Numbered from the stretch's first letter, positions 19,625 to 29,244 are shown. The stretch: 51,805 bases of DNA from an uncultured Alphaproteobacteria bacterium (GCA_903862715.1 CAIOYY010000071.1:1-51805), one strand, 5' to 3'. Notes: generated by a model from the letters alone, not told the origin. Translations and numbers: made by a program.

Positions 19625-20263
19625 TTACGGAGACGAAAGGCGCGTCCATTCGCCCCGGACCAGCGCCATGTCATAGGCCAGCATTAGGCGGGTCTCGCCG
19701 CGCTCAATGGGGCTGTCGATATAGCCAAAGGTCAGCCCGAGAACGGCGCCGTTTTCGGCATCGACCACAGGCCCTCCGGAGAAGCCGGGCCCCGCCGGCG
19801 CGCGATAGGCAAAGCTCGGGTTCCATTTGCAGGCGGGGCAGTTCTCGGCTGTTACGGGCAGGAACTCGATCGGTCCCGACGCTTGGCGCAATGCGCCGCC
19901 GCCGCCATCGCCATAAGCGACGACATTTTGCCCAAGCCGGGGCGCGGCGGTACGCGCGGGCTCTCCGCGCGGCGTGCGAAAGAACAGCAGATCGTAATAT
20001 TCCGAGCGCGCGAGAATGTCCCCGCGCGCGATCAGGTTCGCATTATGCTCGTTGGTCGCGGCGATGGTCGGGGCGATGACGACAGCCGCCCCGCCCGCGC
20101 CGGAACCATCCGGTTGCGGCAGGAAAAGGAAGGCGGCCTCAAGGCGCGGATCGATGAAGCCTTCGGAGCGGTATCCTTGTGCGCAAGAGGCCAAAAATCC
20201 CAAAGCGATAAGGCACAAAACGCCAATTCTCTTTGAGACCTGGGCCCTTGAGATCTGCGTCAC
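19625..20263 (-). CDS. Trypsin-like serine protease lipoprotein
   Basis: Protein of 212 aa with a lipoprotein signal peptide (lipobox LASC) and a chymotrypsin-like fold. The triad can be read as His in TNEHNA, Asp in YYDLLFF and Ser in GFSGGPVVD. The His context differs from the usual TAAHC, but all three residues are present in order. The core is short, with little room beyond the protease domain and no PDZ domain, so it is not DegP-like. Substrate unknown. GTG at 20263 has AAGG 7 nt upstream. It starts 9 nt after the ssb stop and is probably cotranscribed with it. Confidence 0.75.
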   Translation of the reverse strand: MTQISRAQVSKRIGVLCLIALGFLASCAQGYRSEGFIDPRLEAAFLFLPQPDGSGAGGAAVVIAPTIAATNEHNANLIARGDILARSEYYDLLFFRTPRGEPARTAAPRLGQNVVAYGDGGGGALRQASGPIEFLPVTAENCPACKWNPSFAYRAPAGPGFSGGPVVDAENGAVLGLTFGYIDSPIERGETRLMLAYDMALVRGEWTRLSSP

Positions 20264-20272
20264 GGCAGAACC

Positions 20273-20728
20273 TTAGAACGGAATTTCGTCGTCCATATCG
20301 CTGCGTTCGAAGCTGCGTCCGCTGTCGGAACCGCTGCTTGCCATCGCCGGACGATCGCCCCCGCCTCCGCCTTCGCCGCGCGAATCCAGCATGACGAGTT
20401 CGCCGCGGAAGCGCTGCAGGACGATTTCGGTCGAGTATTTTTCGACGCCGTCCTTGTCGGTGTACTTGCGGGTCTGGATCTGGCCTTCGAGATAGACCTT
20501 CGCGCCCTTGCGTAAGTATTGCTCGGCAACCTTGGCAAGGTTCTCGTTGAAGATCACGACGCGGTGCCATTCGGTGCGCTCTTTGCGCTCGCCGGAGGCC
20601 TTGTCGCGCCAGCTCTCCGACGTTGCGATCGAGAGATTCACCACCGGCTCGCCCGAAGAGAGGCGACGCACTTCCGGATCCCGGCCCAAATTTCCGATCA
20701 GGATCACCTTGTTCAAACTACCCGCCAT
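20273..20728 (-). CDS. ssb: Single-stranded DNA-binding protein
   Basis: Coats single-stranded DNA in replication, recombination and repair, and recruits partners through its tail. 151 aa. The OB fold starts [18 protein letters not shown] and includes [11 protein letters not shown] and [25 protein letters not shown] glycine/serine-rich linker leads to the acidic tip DDEIPF, essentially the standard DDDIPF partner-binding tail. AAGGAG lies about 9 nt upstream of the ATG. Its leader is long (about 170 nt) back to a LexA box at 20898-20912, so DNA-damage induction is likely. Confidence 0.97.
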   Translation of the reverse strand: MAGSLNKVILIGNLGRDPEVRRLSSGEPVVNLSIATSESWRDKASGERKERTEWHRVVIFNENLAKVAEQYLRKGAKVYLEGQIQTRKYTDKDGVEKYSTEIVLQRFRGELVMLDSRGEGGGGGDRPAMASSGSDSGRSFERSDMDDEIPF

Positions 20729-20897
20729 CTCCTGCTTCTCCTTCTCTCTTCCAGGCCTTCTGGCCCGGAGTTTCCGTTCACCGGCGTCTCGTCCGTTCGA
20801 GGCAAGCTAGCCTTCGGGGAGGTGCCGCACCACGCGGGGCCAAAGGTTTTCCACGCCTTTCGCCCCAGACGTGTTCAATAGAGGGACGCTACCAAAT

Positions 20898-20912
20898 GTT
20901 CCCTATTTGTTC
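20898..20912. promoter_or_regulatory. LexA (SOS) box upstream of ssb
   Basis: GTTC-CCTATTT-GTTC fits the alphaproteobacterial LexA consensus GTTC-N7-GTTC exactly. It lies between the methyltransferase terminator and ssb. A 26-nt segment around it (20893-20918) matches the segment around the uvrA box (21954-21979) at 23 positions. Confidence 0.85.
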
Positions 20913-20918
20913 TAGTAT

Positions 20919-20937
20919 AAAAATAGGCGTCGCCTAT
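20919..20937 (-). terminator. Intrinsic terminator of the methyltransferase gene
   Basis: On the minus strand ATAGGCGACGCCTAT, a 15-nt palindrome, is followed at once by TTTTTATA. It overlaps the TAG stop codon of the methyltransferase (20934-20936). It ends exactly where the LexA-box segment of ssb begins, separating the two genes. Confidence 0.6.
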
Positions 20938-21869
20938 CTCAGCCGTTCCTCGCAGATTCGGACATAGGCTTCCTCGGCCTCAAAGCCGAAGAAGTGACGA
21001 CCCAGCCTTTTCGCGGCCACCAGCGCTGTGCCGCTACCTGCAAATGGATCGAGTACCGTCTGCCCCTCGCGGGTCGAAAGCGCGATCAGCGCCTGCATCA
21101 GCTTCAACGGTTTCTGCGTCGGATGCTGCCCGCCCTCGCCCGTCTCGAAACCGCATTCGATGATATTGTCGGGGCGCCCGACATAGCGAAGAAACGCCTC
21201 TTCGTTGAACGGCCCGATGCCATGCTCCAGCGCATTGTCGGCAATCGTGGTGCCGATTCTGTACGGCTTGGTGAACCAGAGAATGGGCTCGAAGGACGGA
21301 CGCAGATTGCCGATGCGCCAGCCGCTCCATTCTTTTTCCGCACGTAGATTGCCCCGCCGTTCGAACACGACGCTTAAACGTTGCGCGCGATGAGCCGCGC
21401 GTTCACGCCGCCAGGCCAGCATATCCTTGAACGAAAAACCTGCATCTTCCAGCGCCGCCGTGCAGCGATGCGCATAACGCCGCCCCGCAAACACAAAGGC
21501 CGTTCCGCCCGGCTTCAGCACGCGAAGCCATTCAGGCGCCCAGCTCGAACACCATTCGTAATATTGGCGCGGAATAGCGCGGTCGGCTTCCGACCATCCA
21601 TTGATCGGCTTGCCGCGCTTCTTGAAAATCGTGCCCGCTTTTTCCTGTGCCGGACTGGCGCCGAGATAGGCGGAATTCGCATTGTCATGAAGCACGTCCC
21701 AATCCTCGGCGCCAATGCCATAGGGGATATCGCTGAGGATCAGGTGCACGGAATTTTCGGGAACGGCCTTCAACGCGGTGACACAATCGGCATGCACGAT
21801 GCGATCAAGCGCCAAGCTTCCGTTCGAGTCTTTTCGTTGCGCTATTTCGATGATGCCGGTCACGTTCAA
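20934..21869 (-). CDS. Solitary beta-class DNA methyltransferase (N4-cytosine or N6-adenine)
   Basis: Site-specific DNA methylase of about 311 aa. The catalytic motif DIPYG (a DPPY variant) comes first, near residues 47-51; the SAM motif DPFAGSGT comes last, near 274-281, preceded by HPTQKPLKLM. That order defines the beta class. No in-frame ATG exists near the start; TTG at 21869 has GGAG 5 nt upstream, and GTG at 21863 is the alternative. No restriction enzyme gene is adjacent, so it is an orphan. The sequence does not resemble CcrM. It sits between ssb and uvrA, which are often direct divergent neighbours, and is flanked by two LexA boxes. Confidence 0.88.
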   Translation of the reverse strand: MNVTGIIEIAQRKDSNGSLALDRIVHADCVTALKAVPENSVHLILSDIPYGIGAEDWDVLHDNANSAYLGASPAQEKAGTIFKKRGKPINGWSEADRAIPRQYYEWCSSWAPEWLRVLKPGGTAFVFAGRRYAHRCTAALEDAGFSFKDMLAWRRERAAHRAQRLSVVFERRGNLRAEKEWSGWRIGNLRPSFEPILWFTKPYRIGTTIADNALEHGIGPFNEEAFLRYVGRPDNIIECGFETGEGGQHPTQKPLKLMQALIALSTREGQTVLDPFAGSGTALVAAKRLGRHFFGFEAEEAYVRICEERLR

Positions 21870-21958
21870 GGCGTCTCCGCGAGGCCCAAAACAGGAATGC
21901 GCCGATTCTGGGCGCTCGGTCACGCGCGAGCCGATGCCAAGACCTGACGCTAGCAAAT

Positions 21959-21973
21959 GTTCTCTTTTTGTTC
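21959..21973. promoter_or_regulatory. LexA (SOS) box between the methyltransferase and uvrA
   Basis: GTTC-TCTTTTT-GTTC matches the consensus GTTC-N7-GTTC. It is 150 nt upstream of uvrA (plus) and about 90 nt upstream of the methyltransferase start (minus), so one site could control both divergent genes. It is a near copy of the box at 20898-20912. Confidence 0.85.
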
Positions 21974-22123
21974 TAGTCTAGGGAATCGGGGCTGGGATAC
22001 CCACATAGACGATCCGGAACACCGGGCGGAAGCGCTGGCTTCCGCAACGGTTCTCAAGGTTGGTCCTTGCCGGGTCCGGCGAAAACCCGCCATAGCTAAC
22101 CGTTTGTTCCCTCGAGTGGTGAA

Positions 22124-25003
22124 ATGCAGAAGTCCATTTCCGTAAGAGGTGCGCGCGAGCACAACCTCAAAAACGTCGATGTCGATATCCCCCGCGATAA
22201 GCTTGTGGTGCTCACGGGGCTTTCGGGCTCCGGGAAATCCTCGCTCGCCTTCGATACGATCTATGCGGAAGGCCAACGCCGCTATGTCGAAAGTCTCTCG
22301 GCCTATGCGCGGCAATTTCTGGAGATGATGCAGAAGCCGGACGTCGATCACATCGACGGCCTGTCGCCCGCCATTTCGATCGAACAGCGCACCACATCGA
22401 AGAACCCGCGCTCGACCGTCGGGACCGTCACGGAAATCTACGACTATCTGCGCCTTCTCTATGCGCGCGCCGGCGTGCCCTACTCGCCCGCGACCGGGCT
22501 CCCCATCGAGAGCCAGACCGTAAGCCAGATGGCCGACCGCATTCTGGCCTTGCCTGAAGGAACGCGCCTCTTCGTACTCGCGCCCATCGCGCGCGGACGC
22601 AAGGGCGAATACCGGAAGGAATTAGCCGAATTCCAGAAAAAGGGCTTTCAGCGCGTAAAGGTCGATGGCGAGTTTCATAATCTCGGCGAGGTCCCCGCGC
22701 TCGACAAGAAATTCAAGCACGATATCGACGTGGTGGTGGACCGCATCGTGGTCGGCCCCGATATCGGCAACCGCCTACCGGAATCGATCGAGACCGCGCT
22801 TAATCTCGCGGACGGGCTGGTGATCGTCGAATTCGCCGACGAGAAGGAAAAGATCGGCAAGAAGACCGAGCCGAAGCGCATCACCATGTCGTCAAAATTC
22901 GCCTGTCCGGTATCCGGCTTCACGATTCCGGAAATCGAGCCGCGCCTGTTCTCGTTCAACAATCCGCATGGCGCCTGTCCGGAATGCGACGGGCTGGGCA
23001 CGCAGCTTTATTTCGATCCTGAATTGGTCGTTCCCGACGAAACGGTGACCCTGCGCAAGGGCGCCATCGCGCCCTGGTCGAAATCCTCCTCGCCCTATTA
23101 TCTGCAGACGCTGGAAGCGCTGGCGCGGCACTACAAATTCTCGCTGAACGACACCTGGAAGGACATTCCGAAAAAGGTGAAGGAGATTCTTCTCCACGGT
23201 TCGGACGAAGACGAAATCAAATTCATCTATGACGACGGCGCGCGCCGTTACGAGGTGAAGAAGCCCTTCGAGGGCATCATCTCGAATATGGACCGGCGCT
23301 ATCACGAAACCGATTCCGCGTGGGTGCAGGAAGAACTGGAACGCTATCAGAGCAATAGCCCTTGCGAGGTTTGCAATGGCTATCGCCTTAAACCCGAAGC
23401 GCTCTGCGTGAAGATCGCGGGCATCCATATCGGCGAGGTCGGCGACATGTCGATCCGCAATGCCGACCAATGGTTCCGCGATCTGGACACGCATCTGAAC
23501 CAGACGCAGAAGGAAATCGCCGCGCGCATCTTGAAGGAAATCCGCGAGCGGCTGAAATTCCTGAACAATGTCGGGCTTGAATATCTGACGCTGTCGCGCT
23601 CCTCCGCCACGTTGTCGGGCGGCGAAAGCCAGCGCATCCGCCTTGCCTCGCAGATCGGTTCCGGTCTTTCCGGCGTTTTATATGTGCTGGACGAGCCTTC
23701 GATCGGCCTTCATCAGCGCGACAACTCGCGCCTCCTCGATTCGCTGCGGGGCCTGCGCGATCTCGGCAATACGGTGATCGTCGTCGAACATGACGAGGAA
23801 GCCATCCGCACGGCGGATTATGTCATCGATATGGGACCGGGTGCGGGCATTCACGGCGGCGAATTGGTGGCCGAAGGCACGCCCGCCGACATCATGAAGA
23901 ACGAGAAAAGCATCACCGGGCAATATCTGTCCGGTGCGCGCGAAGTGCCGCTGCCCGCCACGCGGCGCAAGGCGGTACATAATCGCTGGATCAAGGTGGT
24001 CGGCGCGAGCGCTAACAATCTCAAAAACATTACGGCCGAAATTCCGGTCGGCGTGCTCACCTGCGTCACCGGCGTATCGGGCGGCGGTAAATCCACGCTG
24101 ACCATCGAGACGTTGTACAAGGCCGTCGCGCGGCGGTTGAACGACGCACGCGACGTTCCGGCGGCGCATGAGAAAATTCTCGGCCTCGAATTTCTCGACA
24201 AGATCATCGACATCGACCAGAGCCCGATCGGGCGCACGCCGCGTTCCAACCCCGCGACCTATACCGGCGCCTTCACGCCGATCCGCGAATGGTTCACGGG
24301 TTTGCCGGAATCGAAAGCGCGCGGTTACGGACCGGGACGCTTCTCATTCAACGTCAAGGGCGGGCGCTGCGAAGCCTGCCAGGGCGATGGCGTCATCAAG
24401 ATCGAGATGCACTTCCTGCCGGACGTTTACGTGCAATGCGATGTCTGCAAGGGCAAACGCTATAACCGCGAAACGCTGGATGTGAAATTCCGCGGCCATT
24501 CGATTGCCGATGTGCTCGATCTCACGGTCGAAGCCGCCGCCGACCTTTTCCGCGCAGTTCCCGGTATCCGCGAGAAAATGGACACGCTGACGCGCGTCGG
24601 CCTCGGCTATATCAAGGTCGGGCAACAGGCGACGACGTTATCGGGCGGCGAAGCGCAGCGCGTCAAACTCTCCAAAGAATTATCGCGCCGGGCCACCGGC
24701 CGCACGCTTTATATTCTAGACGAGCCGACCACCGGCCTTCATTTCGAAGATGTGCGCAAGCTTCTCGAAGTGCTGCACGAGCTGGTCGATTCCGGAAACA
24801 CCGTCGTCGTGATCGAGCACAATCTGGAAGTCATCAAGACCGCCGACTGGATCATCGATCTCGGGCCTGAAGGCGGCGATGGCGGCGGCGAAATCGTTGC
24901 GGCAGGAACGCCCGAACAGGTGGTGAAAGTCGCGCGTTCCTATACCGGGCAATATCTGAAGCCGCTTTTGAAGAACGCCTCTAAGCGTTCTGCGGCGGAG
25001 TGA
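22124..25003 (+). CDS. uvrA: Excinuclease ABC subunit A
   Basis: Damage-recognition ATPase of nucleotide excision repair that loads UvrB. 959 aa, normal length. It has two ABC ATPase halves: Walker [10 protein letters not shown] at 32-40 with signature [17 protein letters not shown] and [12 protein letters not shown], then GVSGGGKST near 648 with [15 protein letters not shown] and [13 protein letters not shown]. Zinc-binding cysteine pairs are present ([30 protein letters not shown]). Induction by DNA damage is expected from the LexA box upstream. It converges with the SIR2-like gene, 3 nt apart. Confidence 0.98.
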   Translation: MQKSISVRGAREHNLKNVDVDIPRDKLVVLTGLSGSGKSSLAFDTIYAEGQRRYVESLSAYARQFLEMMQKPDVDHIDGLSPAISIEQRTTSKNPRSTVGTVTEIYDYLRLLYARAGVPYSPATGLPIESQTVSQMADRILALPEGTRLFVLAPIARGRKGEYRKELAEFQKKGFQRVKVDGEFHNLGEVPALDKKFKHDIDVVVDRIVVGPDIGNRLPESIETALNLADGLVIVEFADEKEKIGKKTEPKRITMSSKFACPVSGFTIPEIEPRLFSFNNPHGACPECDGLGTQLYFDPELVVPDETVTLRKGAIAPWSKSSSPYYLQTLEALARHYKFSLNDTWKDIPKKVKEILLHGSDEDEIKFIYDDGARRYEVKKPFEGIISNMDRRYHETDSAWVQEELERYQSNSPCEVCNGYRLKPEALCVKIAGIHIGEVGDMSIRNADQWFRDLDTHLNQTQKEIAARILKEIRERLKFLNNVGLEYLTLSRSSATLSGGESQRIRLASQIGSGLSGVLYVLDEPSIGLHQRDNSRLLDSLRGLRDLGNTVIVVEHDEEAIRTADYVIDMGPGAGIHGGELVAEGTPADIMKNEKSITGQYLSGAREVPLPATRRKAVHNRWIKVVGASANNLKNITAEIPVGVLTCVTGVSGGGKSTLTIETLYKAVARRLNDARDVPAAHEKILGLEFLDKIIDIDQSPIGRTPRSNPATYTGAFTPIREWFTGLPESKARGYGPGRFSFNVKGGRCEACQGDGVIKIEMHFLPDVYVQCDVCKGKRYNRETLDVKFRGHSIADVLDLTVEAAADLFRAVPGIREKMDTLTRVGLGYIKVGQQATTLSGGEAQRVKLSKELSRRATGRTLYILDEPTTGLHFEDVRKLLEVLHELVDSGNTVVVIEHNLEVIKTADWIIDLGPEGGDGGGEIVAAGTPEQVVKVARSYTGQYLKPLLKNASKRSAAE

Positions 25004-25006
25004 CAA

Positions 25007-26029
25007 CTAATTTGATAAACTACGCCAATACTCTCTAAAAATCCCAGTACACTTCAGCTGGTTTCTGACTTCTGCCTTGCCGTAGCCTCTGGGAGAAAGC
25101 ACATTCAAAACGTGCGATTGAATAACCTCCACGTCGCTGTCTGAAATATCGTGAGCTGACGCATATATGCGTCTGACGTTTGCCTTTTCAGACTTTAGAA
25201 GTTCCATGTTCTGTGAATGAAACGCAAACCCGAGAAAAACCACTGTGTGCGCGTCAGTGACCGGACTACGCATTTTGGCAAGCTCCACTTCGTCGTCAAT
25301 ACGCTGAGTGAACGTCTTAATTTGATACGCAACGTCAAGCAGGGCGGTATTTTGCGCAGCTTCCCCGAACCGAACTGTTCCACCATCTTGCCAAGGTAAT
25401 TTCCCCACGACTCCATAAGGATGATAGATAAACGTGTCTCTTAGAATACTTGCGGCCTCTTGCTCGTGAAGGTGGTAGTAGCTCTGAATTGCGTTAAGCA
25501 GGAAGTGTTCTAAACAGCGATCGTAATTGAATACGATGAACGACACATTCTCGAAGAGCCTAGATACCTCAGATTTGGACCTTCCTTCTATGAGAAGCTG
25601 AAATAATTTTGCGTACCAAGTATCTTCCAATGCCTCATGACTTATCGCCGCGCCTATATTCGCAAAGAGAGTACTTGAGCGCTCAGCCTCCAAGATAGAT
25701 TGGACAATTGCTAGCTTTCCACACAGGTCGATTTCTTCATTTCCTCGATGTGCATCCATATAACTGTCTATTGATGTCGCTTGATAAATCCCGTTGGAAA
25801 TACTCCGGGCCGCATGGAAGTGTGCGTTGATATTCGGCGACTGTCCTTTTCTTCGAAGGCTTTGCCCTAGCGCATCGGCGATGTACGGGCTCCCCGAGAT
25901 CAGTTGACCGCGATCAAATTTCATATTTAGGCATGAGGCAATTGCCTTCCGGGGGCCCTTTCCGGCGGGAAGATTGACTTCGCAGCTTGCGCCAGCACCG
26001 ATGATAAAAAGAGTGCGTTGTCGAAACAT
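25007..26029 (-). CDS. SIR2-like domain protein, possible anti-phage NADase
   Basis: Protein of 340 aa with SIR2-type motifs: FIIGAGASCEVNLPAGKG (residues 8-25, Rossmann nucleotide loop), FIVFNYDR (164-171), YHPYG (202-206) and VVFLGFAFHSQN (263-274). This FNYD/HPYG/LGFxFH set is that of bacterial SIR2-like proteins, several of which are NAD-depleting phage-defence effectors (ThsA, Avs and DSR types). Here the domain stands alone, with no recognisable sensor domain. The gene is visibly richer in A+T and uses different codons from its neighbours, suggesting recent transfer. AGGA lies 5 nt before the ATG. Defence function is inference; deacylase or unrelated roles remain possible. Confidence 0.72.
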   Translation of the reverse strand: MFRQRTLFIIGAGASCEVNLPAGKGPRKAIASCLNMKFDRGQLISGSPYIADALGQSLRRKGQSPNINAHFHAARSISNGIYQATSIDSYMDAHRGNEEIDLCGKLAIVQSILEAERSSTLFANIGAAISHEALEDTWYAKLFQLLIEGRSKSEVSRLFENVSFIVFNYDRCLEHFLLNAIQSYYHLHEQEAASILRDTFIYHPYGVVGKLPWQDGGTVRFGEAAQNTALLDVAYQIKTFTQRIDDEVELAKMRSPVTDAHTVVFLGFAFHSQNMELLKSEKANVRRIYASAHDISDSDVEVIQSHVLNVLSPRGYGKAEVRNQLKCTGIFREYWRSLSN

Positions 26030-26051
26030 GGGAATCCTAGCAAGCTGCTTG

Positions 26052-26936
26052 TTATAATTCCGATGCCGTTTTTCTCGTTGTTATTGTGCCATACGCAAAC
26101 GCGGCGATCGGATAGATCAGTCCGACGGCGAGAACCGTCGAGGCGAAATTCAGCGCCGCCCAGAGAACGGGCTGCGCCGCGGCGACGCTTTCCACGATTC
26201 CCTGCACGCTCTGGCTCGGCTCGGTGAGAATATCCTGACCGGCGGTGGCGGTGATCAGCGCGAGCTGCACAAAGCCGATGGTGAGGCCCAGCGGCAGTAT
26301 CGCCACCAGCAGCACGGCGAGTATCCGCCAGAAATTTCCGTTCGACAGTTGAAACGAACGGGCGAGGCCCTTTCCTTCGGCCACGACGACGGGGGCGAGC
26401 AGAAAGCCGATGCGGAGGGCTGCCACAAAGACCGCGATGAACAGAAGAAGAAGCGTCAGAGAAACAAAGAGCGCGCCCGCGCCCGGTGTCTGGGTTTCCG
26501 GCGGTTGCGTCATGTCCACGCCGGCCAGCGTGAAGAGCTGTGCCGAGATCACCGAGAGAAACGATAATGCGAAAAAAAGCCCGAGCGCCAAAAGGGTCAG
26601 GGCGCGGAACATGCGGCGCTCCATCGGACCGAAGGGGAAATAGAAACTCCCCGGCGTCAGAGGAAGACGCAGGGCGTGCCGCACCATTCCGGTCATCATG
26701 ATGGCGGAATTCAGCAGCACCACGAAAAGGCCGGAGATGAGCACAAGATAACTGATGGCAAGCGTTGCGACGCTCTCTGCCTCGCCCACATAAAACAGCG
26801 AATAGCGCCGCGTCAGGTAATCCGCCCCGGCAATCAGCAGCGCGGGCAGCCAGCAGACACGGAGCACCGTGCGGAACTCGGCGACGAGAAAGGCATAGCC
26901 GAGGCCAATGACCTGAACGACGGGGATTTTATTCAT
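26052..26936 (-). CDS. Six-helix integral membrane protein of unknown function
   Basis: Protein of 294 aa with about six hydrophobic segments (roughly residues 8-36, 54-84, 110-138, 150-180, 204-230, 254-284) and short loops. A conserved-looking cytosolic stretch, EGKGLARSFQLSNGNFWRIL, lies between helices 4 and 5. That pattern recalls bacterial DUF-type membrane proteins related to the glycerophosphodiester phosphodiesterase membrane domain, but I cannot name a family with confidence. It is divergent from trmFO, lies upstream of the SIR2-like gene on the same strand, and has base composition like the rest of the genome. Confidence 0.6.
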   Translation of the reverse strand: MNKIPVVQVIGLGYAFLVAEFRTVLRVCWLPALLIAGADYLTRRYSLFYVGEAESVATLAISYLVLISGLFVVLLNSAIMMTGMVRHALRLPLTPGSFYFPFGPMERRMFRALTLLALGLFFALSFLSVISAQLFTLAGVDMTQPPETQTPGAGALFVSLTLLLLFIAVFVAALRIGFLLAPVVVAEGKGLARSFQLSNGNFWRILAVLLVAILPLGLTIGFVQLALITATAGQDILTEPSQSVQGIVESVAAAQPVLWAALNFASTVLAVGLIYPIAAFAYGTITTRKTASEL

Positions 26937-27023
26937 GGCCTTCTCTAGCCCTGGTGGCCCATCAGGGGAAGGCCCGCCGGACCTGAAATTGCGCGCTGGG
27001 CCTTTCCGCGCTATCTCGCGCCC

Positions 27024-28385
27024 ATGACAGCGTCAAAACAGAATGAGATCCATGTGATCGGCGGGGGCCTCGCGGGCTGCGAAGCCGCTTTTCAGGCGGC
27101 CAATGTGGGCGTGCCCGTGGTGCTCCACGAAATGCGCCCCAAACGCATGACCGAGGCGCACTCCACGCAAGGCCTGGCCGAACTTGTCTGTTCCAACTCC
27201 TTCCGTTCGGATGATTGGGAGAACAATGCCGTCGGCCTTCTGCATGAGGAAATGCGCCGCGCCGGATCGCTGATTTTGAGCGCAGGCGACGCGCACAAAT
27301 TGCCCGCGGGCGGCGCGCTGGCCGTCGACCGCGAAGGTTTCTCGGCCGCCGTCGAAAAAGCGATCACCGAACACCCCCTGATCCGCATCGAGCGCGAGGA
27401 AATCACCGGCCTTCCGCCCGATGATTGGGCGAATGTCGTGATCGCAACAGGGCCCCTCACCTCGCCTGCGCTGGCCGAAGCCATTCGCGCGCTATCAGGC
27501 GAAGACTCCCTCGCCTTCTTCGACGCCATCGCCCCCATCGTGGAGCGCGACAGTATCAATATGGATATCGCGTGGTTTCAGTCGCGCTACGACAAGAAGG
27601 GTCCCGGCGGCGGCGACGCCGATTACATCAATTGCCCGATGGATGAAGCGCAATATCACGCCTTCATCACCGCGCTGAAAACCGGCGAAACGACCGAATT
27701 CAAGGAATGGGAAAAGTCGACTCCCTATTTCGAAGGCTGCCTCCCCATCGAAGTGATGGCCTCGCGCGGCGAAGAAACGCTGCGCTTCGGCCCGATGAAG
27801 CCGGTCGGCCTTTCCGACCCGCGCACCGGCAGGCGTCCGCACGCCGTCGTGCAGCTTCGCCAGGACAATCGTTTGGGCACGCTGTGGAATATGGTCGGTT
27901 TTCAGACGAAACTGAAATATGGCGCGCAGACCGATGTGTTCCGGATGATTCCGGCGCTGGAGAATGCGCGTTTCGCGCGGCTTGGTGGCATCCACCGTAA
28001 CACCTTCCTGAATTCGCCGCGCCTGCTCGACACGGAATTGCGCCTGAAGGCACGGCCTTCCTTGCGCTTTGCAGGCCAGATCACGGGCGTCGAAGGCTAT
28101 GTCGAAAGCGCAGCCATCGGGCTTTTGGCAGGTCGCTTTGCCGCCGCGGAATGGCGCGACGAGACCGCGGCCCCGCCGCCGCCGACCACCGCGCTTGGCG
28201 CGCTGATCGCGCATATCACCGGCGGCGCGGACGAGAAAAGCTTCCAGCCCATGAATGTAAATTTCGGTCTTTTCCCGCCCTTGGAGGGCAAGGTGAAGGG
28301 CCGCGACCGCAAGCGCCTGATGGCGCATCGCGCGATCAAGGATCTGGAAGAATGGCTGGGTACGCCGCGCGCGGCAGCGGAGTAA
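27024..28385 (+). CDS. trmFO: Methylenetetrahydrofolate--tRNA-(uracil-54-C5)-methyltransferase (FADH2-oxidising)
   Basis: Forms ribothymidine-54 in the T-loop of tRNAs using methylenetetrahydrofolate and FADH2. 453 aa. The FAD motif [10 protein letters not shown] begins at residue 13. [29 protein letters not shown] is reduced here to its key parts [19 protein letters not shown] and [34 protein letters not shown] and [11 protein letters not shown] complete the TrmFO set. The family is common in alphaproteobacteria in place of TrmA. It lies tail to tail with the squalene-synthase-like gene. Confidence 0.97.
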   Translation: MTASKQNEIHVIGGGLAGCEAAFQAANVGVPVVLHEMRPKRMTEAHSTQGLAELVCSNSFRSDDWENNAVGLLHEEMRRAGSLILSAGDAHKLPAGGALAVDREGFSAAVEKAITEHPLIRIEREEITGLPPDDWANVVIATGPLTSPALAEAIRALSGEDSLAFFDAIAPIVERDSINMDIAWFQSRYDKKGPGGGDADYINCPMDEAQYHAFITALKTGETTEFKEWEKSTPYFEGCLPIEVMASRGEETLRFGPMKPVGLSDPRTGRRPHAVVQLRQDNRLGTLWNMVGFQTKLKYGAQTDVFRMIPALENARFARLGGIHRNTFLNSPRLLDTELRLKARPSLRFAGQITGVEGYVESAAIGLLAGRFAAAEWRDETAAPPPPTTALGALIAHITGGADEKSFQPMNVNFGLFPPLEGKVKGRDRKRLMAHRAIKDLEEWLGTPRAAAE

Positions 28386-28407
28386 GCTCGCGCCGCTCCT
28401 TCAAGAC

Positions 28408-29244
28408 TCAGATGCGGCCGCGCAGTATCGCGCCCAGCATGGCGATCTGCCGCCTGGGGATCGAAAGCTCCGCAGGATCACGGTAGGGATCGAACCCTTC
28501 ACGCTGCATATCTTTCAGATAAGGCCGGATCAGCGCCGCCGGAAGTAACGCCGCCAGATGAGCGCGCGGCACGCGTGGCGGAGACGCGGCGGAAAAATGC
28601 GCCAGCGCCGCTGCCGCGATCCCATCCGTCAGTATACGGATATTGTGGGTGTGGCCGGCGAAAATTTCCTCGGGCGTGGTGCCGGACGCCACCACCCTGT
28701 CCAGTGGCAGCATCAGCCGCCCCTTCGCCGCATGAAACGGAAATGCTCTGAGAAGCCCCGTCAGTGCATACGAAATGCCATATTCGCGCGCGGCACCGTC
28801 CAGCGTGACGCCCGCGTCCAGAATGCGCGCCGCAAGACGCATCAGGTGTCCCGACGTGGCATCGGCATAAAATTCAAGTTCATCCATTGTGGCAAAAGGC
28901 GTCTGCGCGAGATCCTGCTCACGCGCGTCAATCAGAGCGTCGAACAGAGCGCGCGGCAGTTCATGGGCAGCGATGGTCGCGCCCAGCGCGGCAATCACTT
29001 CATGTTTGCGGGGCCGTCCTTCGTAAATGCCTTCGATGGCCTCGCGCCACCATTGCAGGCGAATGAGCCCCAGCGTCGGTGCGCTCACGGCTTCGGCGGT
29101 TTTCGACACCTCGAAGTTAAAGGCGTAAAGCGCGAACAGCGCATCGCGCTTTTCGCGCGGTGCGAACAGGACGGAAAGGTAGCGGTCATAATCGGCGGCG
29201 CGCACCGCTTGCGCGCAGGCCAGAAAAGAACCGGACAATTCCAC
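28408..29244 (-). CDS. Squalene/phytoene synthase-like protein, NDUFAF6 type
   Basis: Protein of 278 aa with the all-helical squalene/phytoene synthase fold (YLSVLFAPREKRDALFALYAF, RLQWWREAI, PFATMDELEFYADATSG, YGISYALTGLLRAFPFHAAKGRLMLP). The first aspartate-rich catalytic motif (DxxxD) expected after the LYAF segment is replaced by NFEVSKTAEA, and the second is not clear either. This matches the NDUFAF6 branch, whose mitochondrial member is a complex I assembly factor, rather than an active prenyl synthase. GTG at 29244 with AAGGG 9 nt upstream. Its neighbours trmFO and secD are usual for this branch in alphaproteobacteria. Confidence 0.78.
   Translation of the reverse strand: MELSGSFLACAQAVRAADYDRYLSVLFAPREKRDALFALYAFNFEVSKTAEAVSAPTLGLIRLQWWREAIEGIYEGRPRKHEVIAALGATIAAHELPRALFDALIDAREQDLAQTPFATMDELEFYADATSGHLMRLAARILDAGVTLDGAAREYGISYALTGLLRAFPFHAAKGRLMLPLDRVVASGTTPEEIFAGHTHNIRILTDGIAAAALAHFSAASPPRVPRAHLAALLPAALIRPYLKDMQREGFDPYRDPAELSIPRRQIAMLGAILRGRI

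Noticed and set aside
20934..21869. Cell-cycle methylase CcrM
   Set aside because: Motif order is beta class as in CcrM, but the catalytic motif is DIPYG and the N-terminal and C-terminal sequences do not match CcrM.
20934..21869. Complete restriction-modification system
   Set aside because: The neighbours are ssb and uvrA; no endonuclease-like gene is present within the window.
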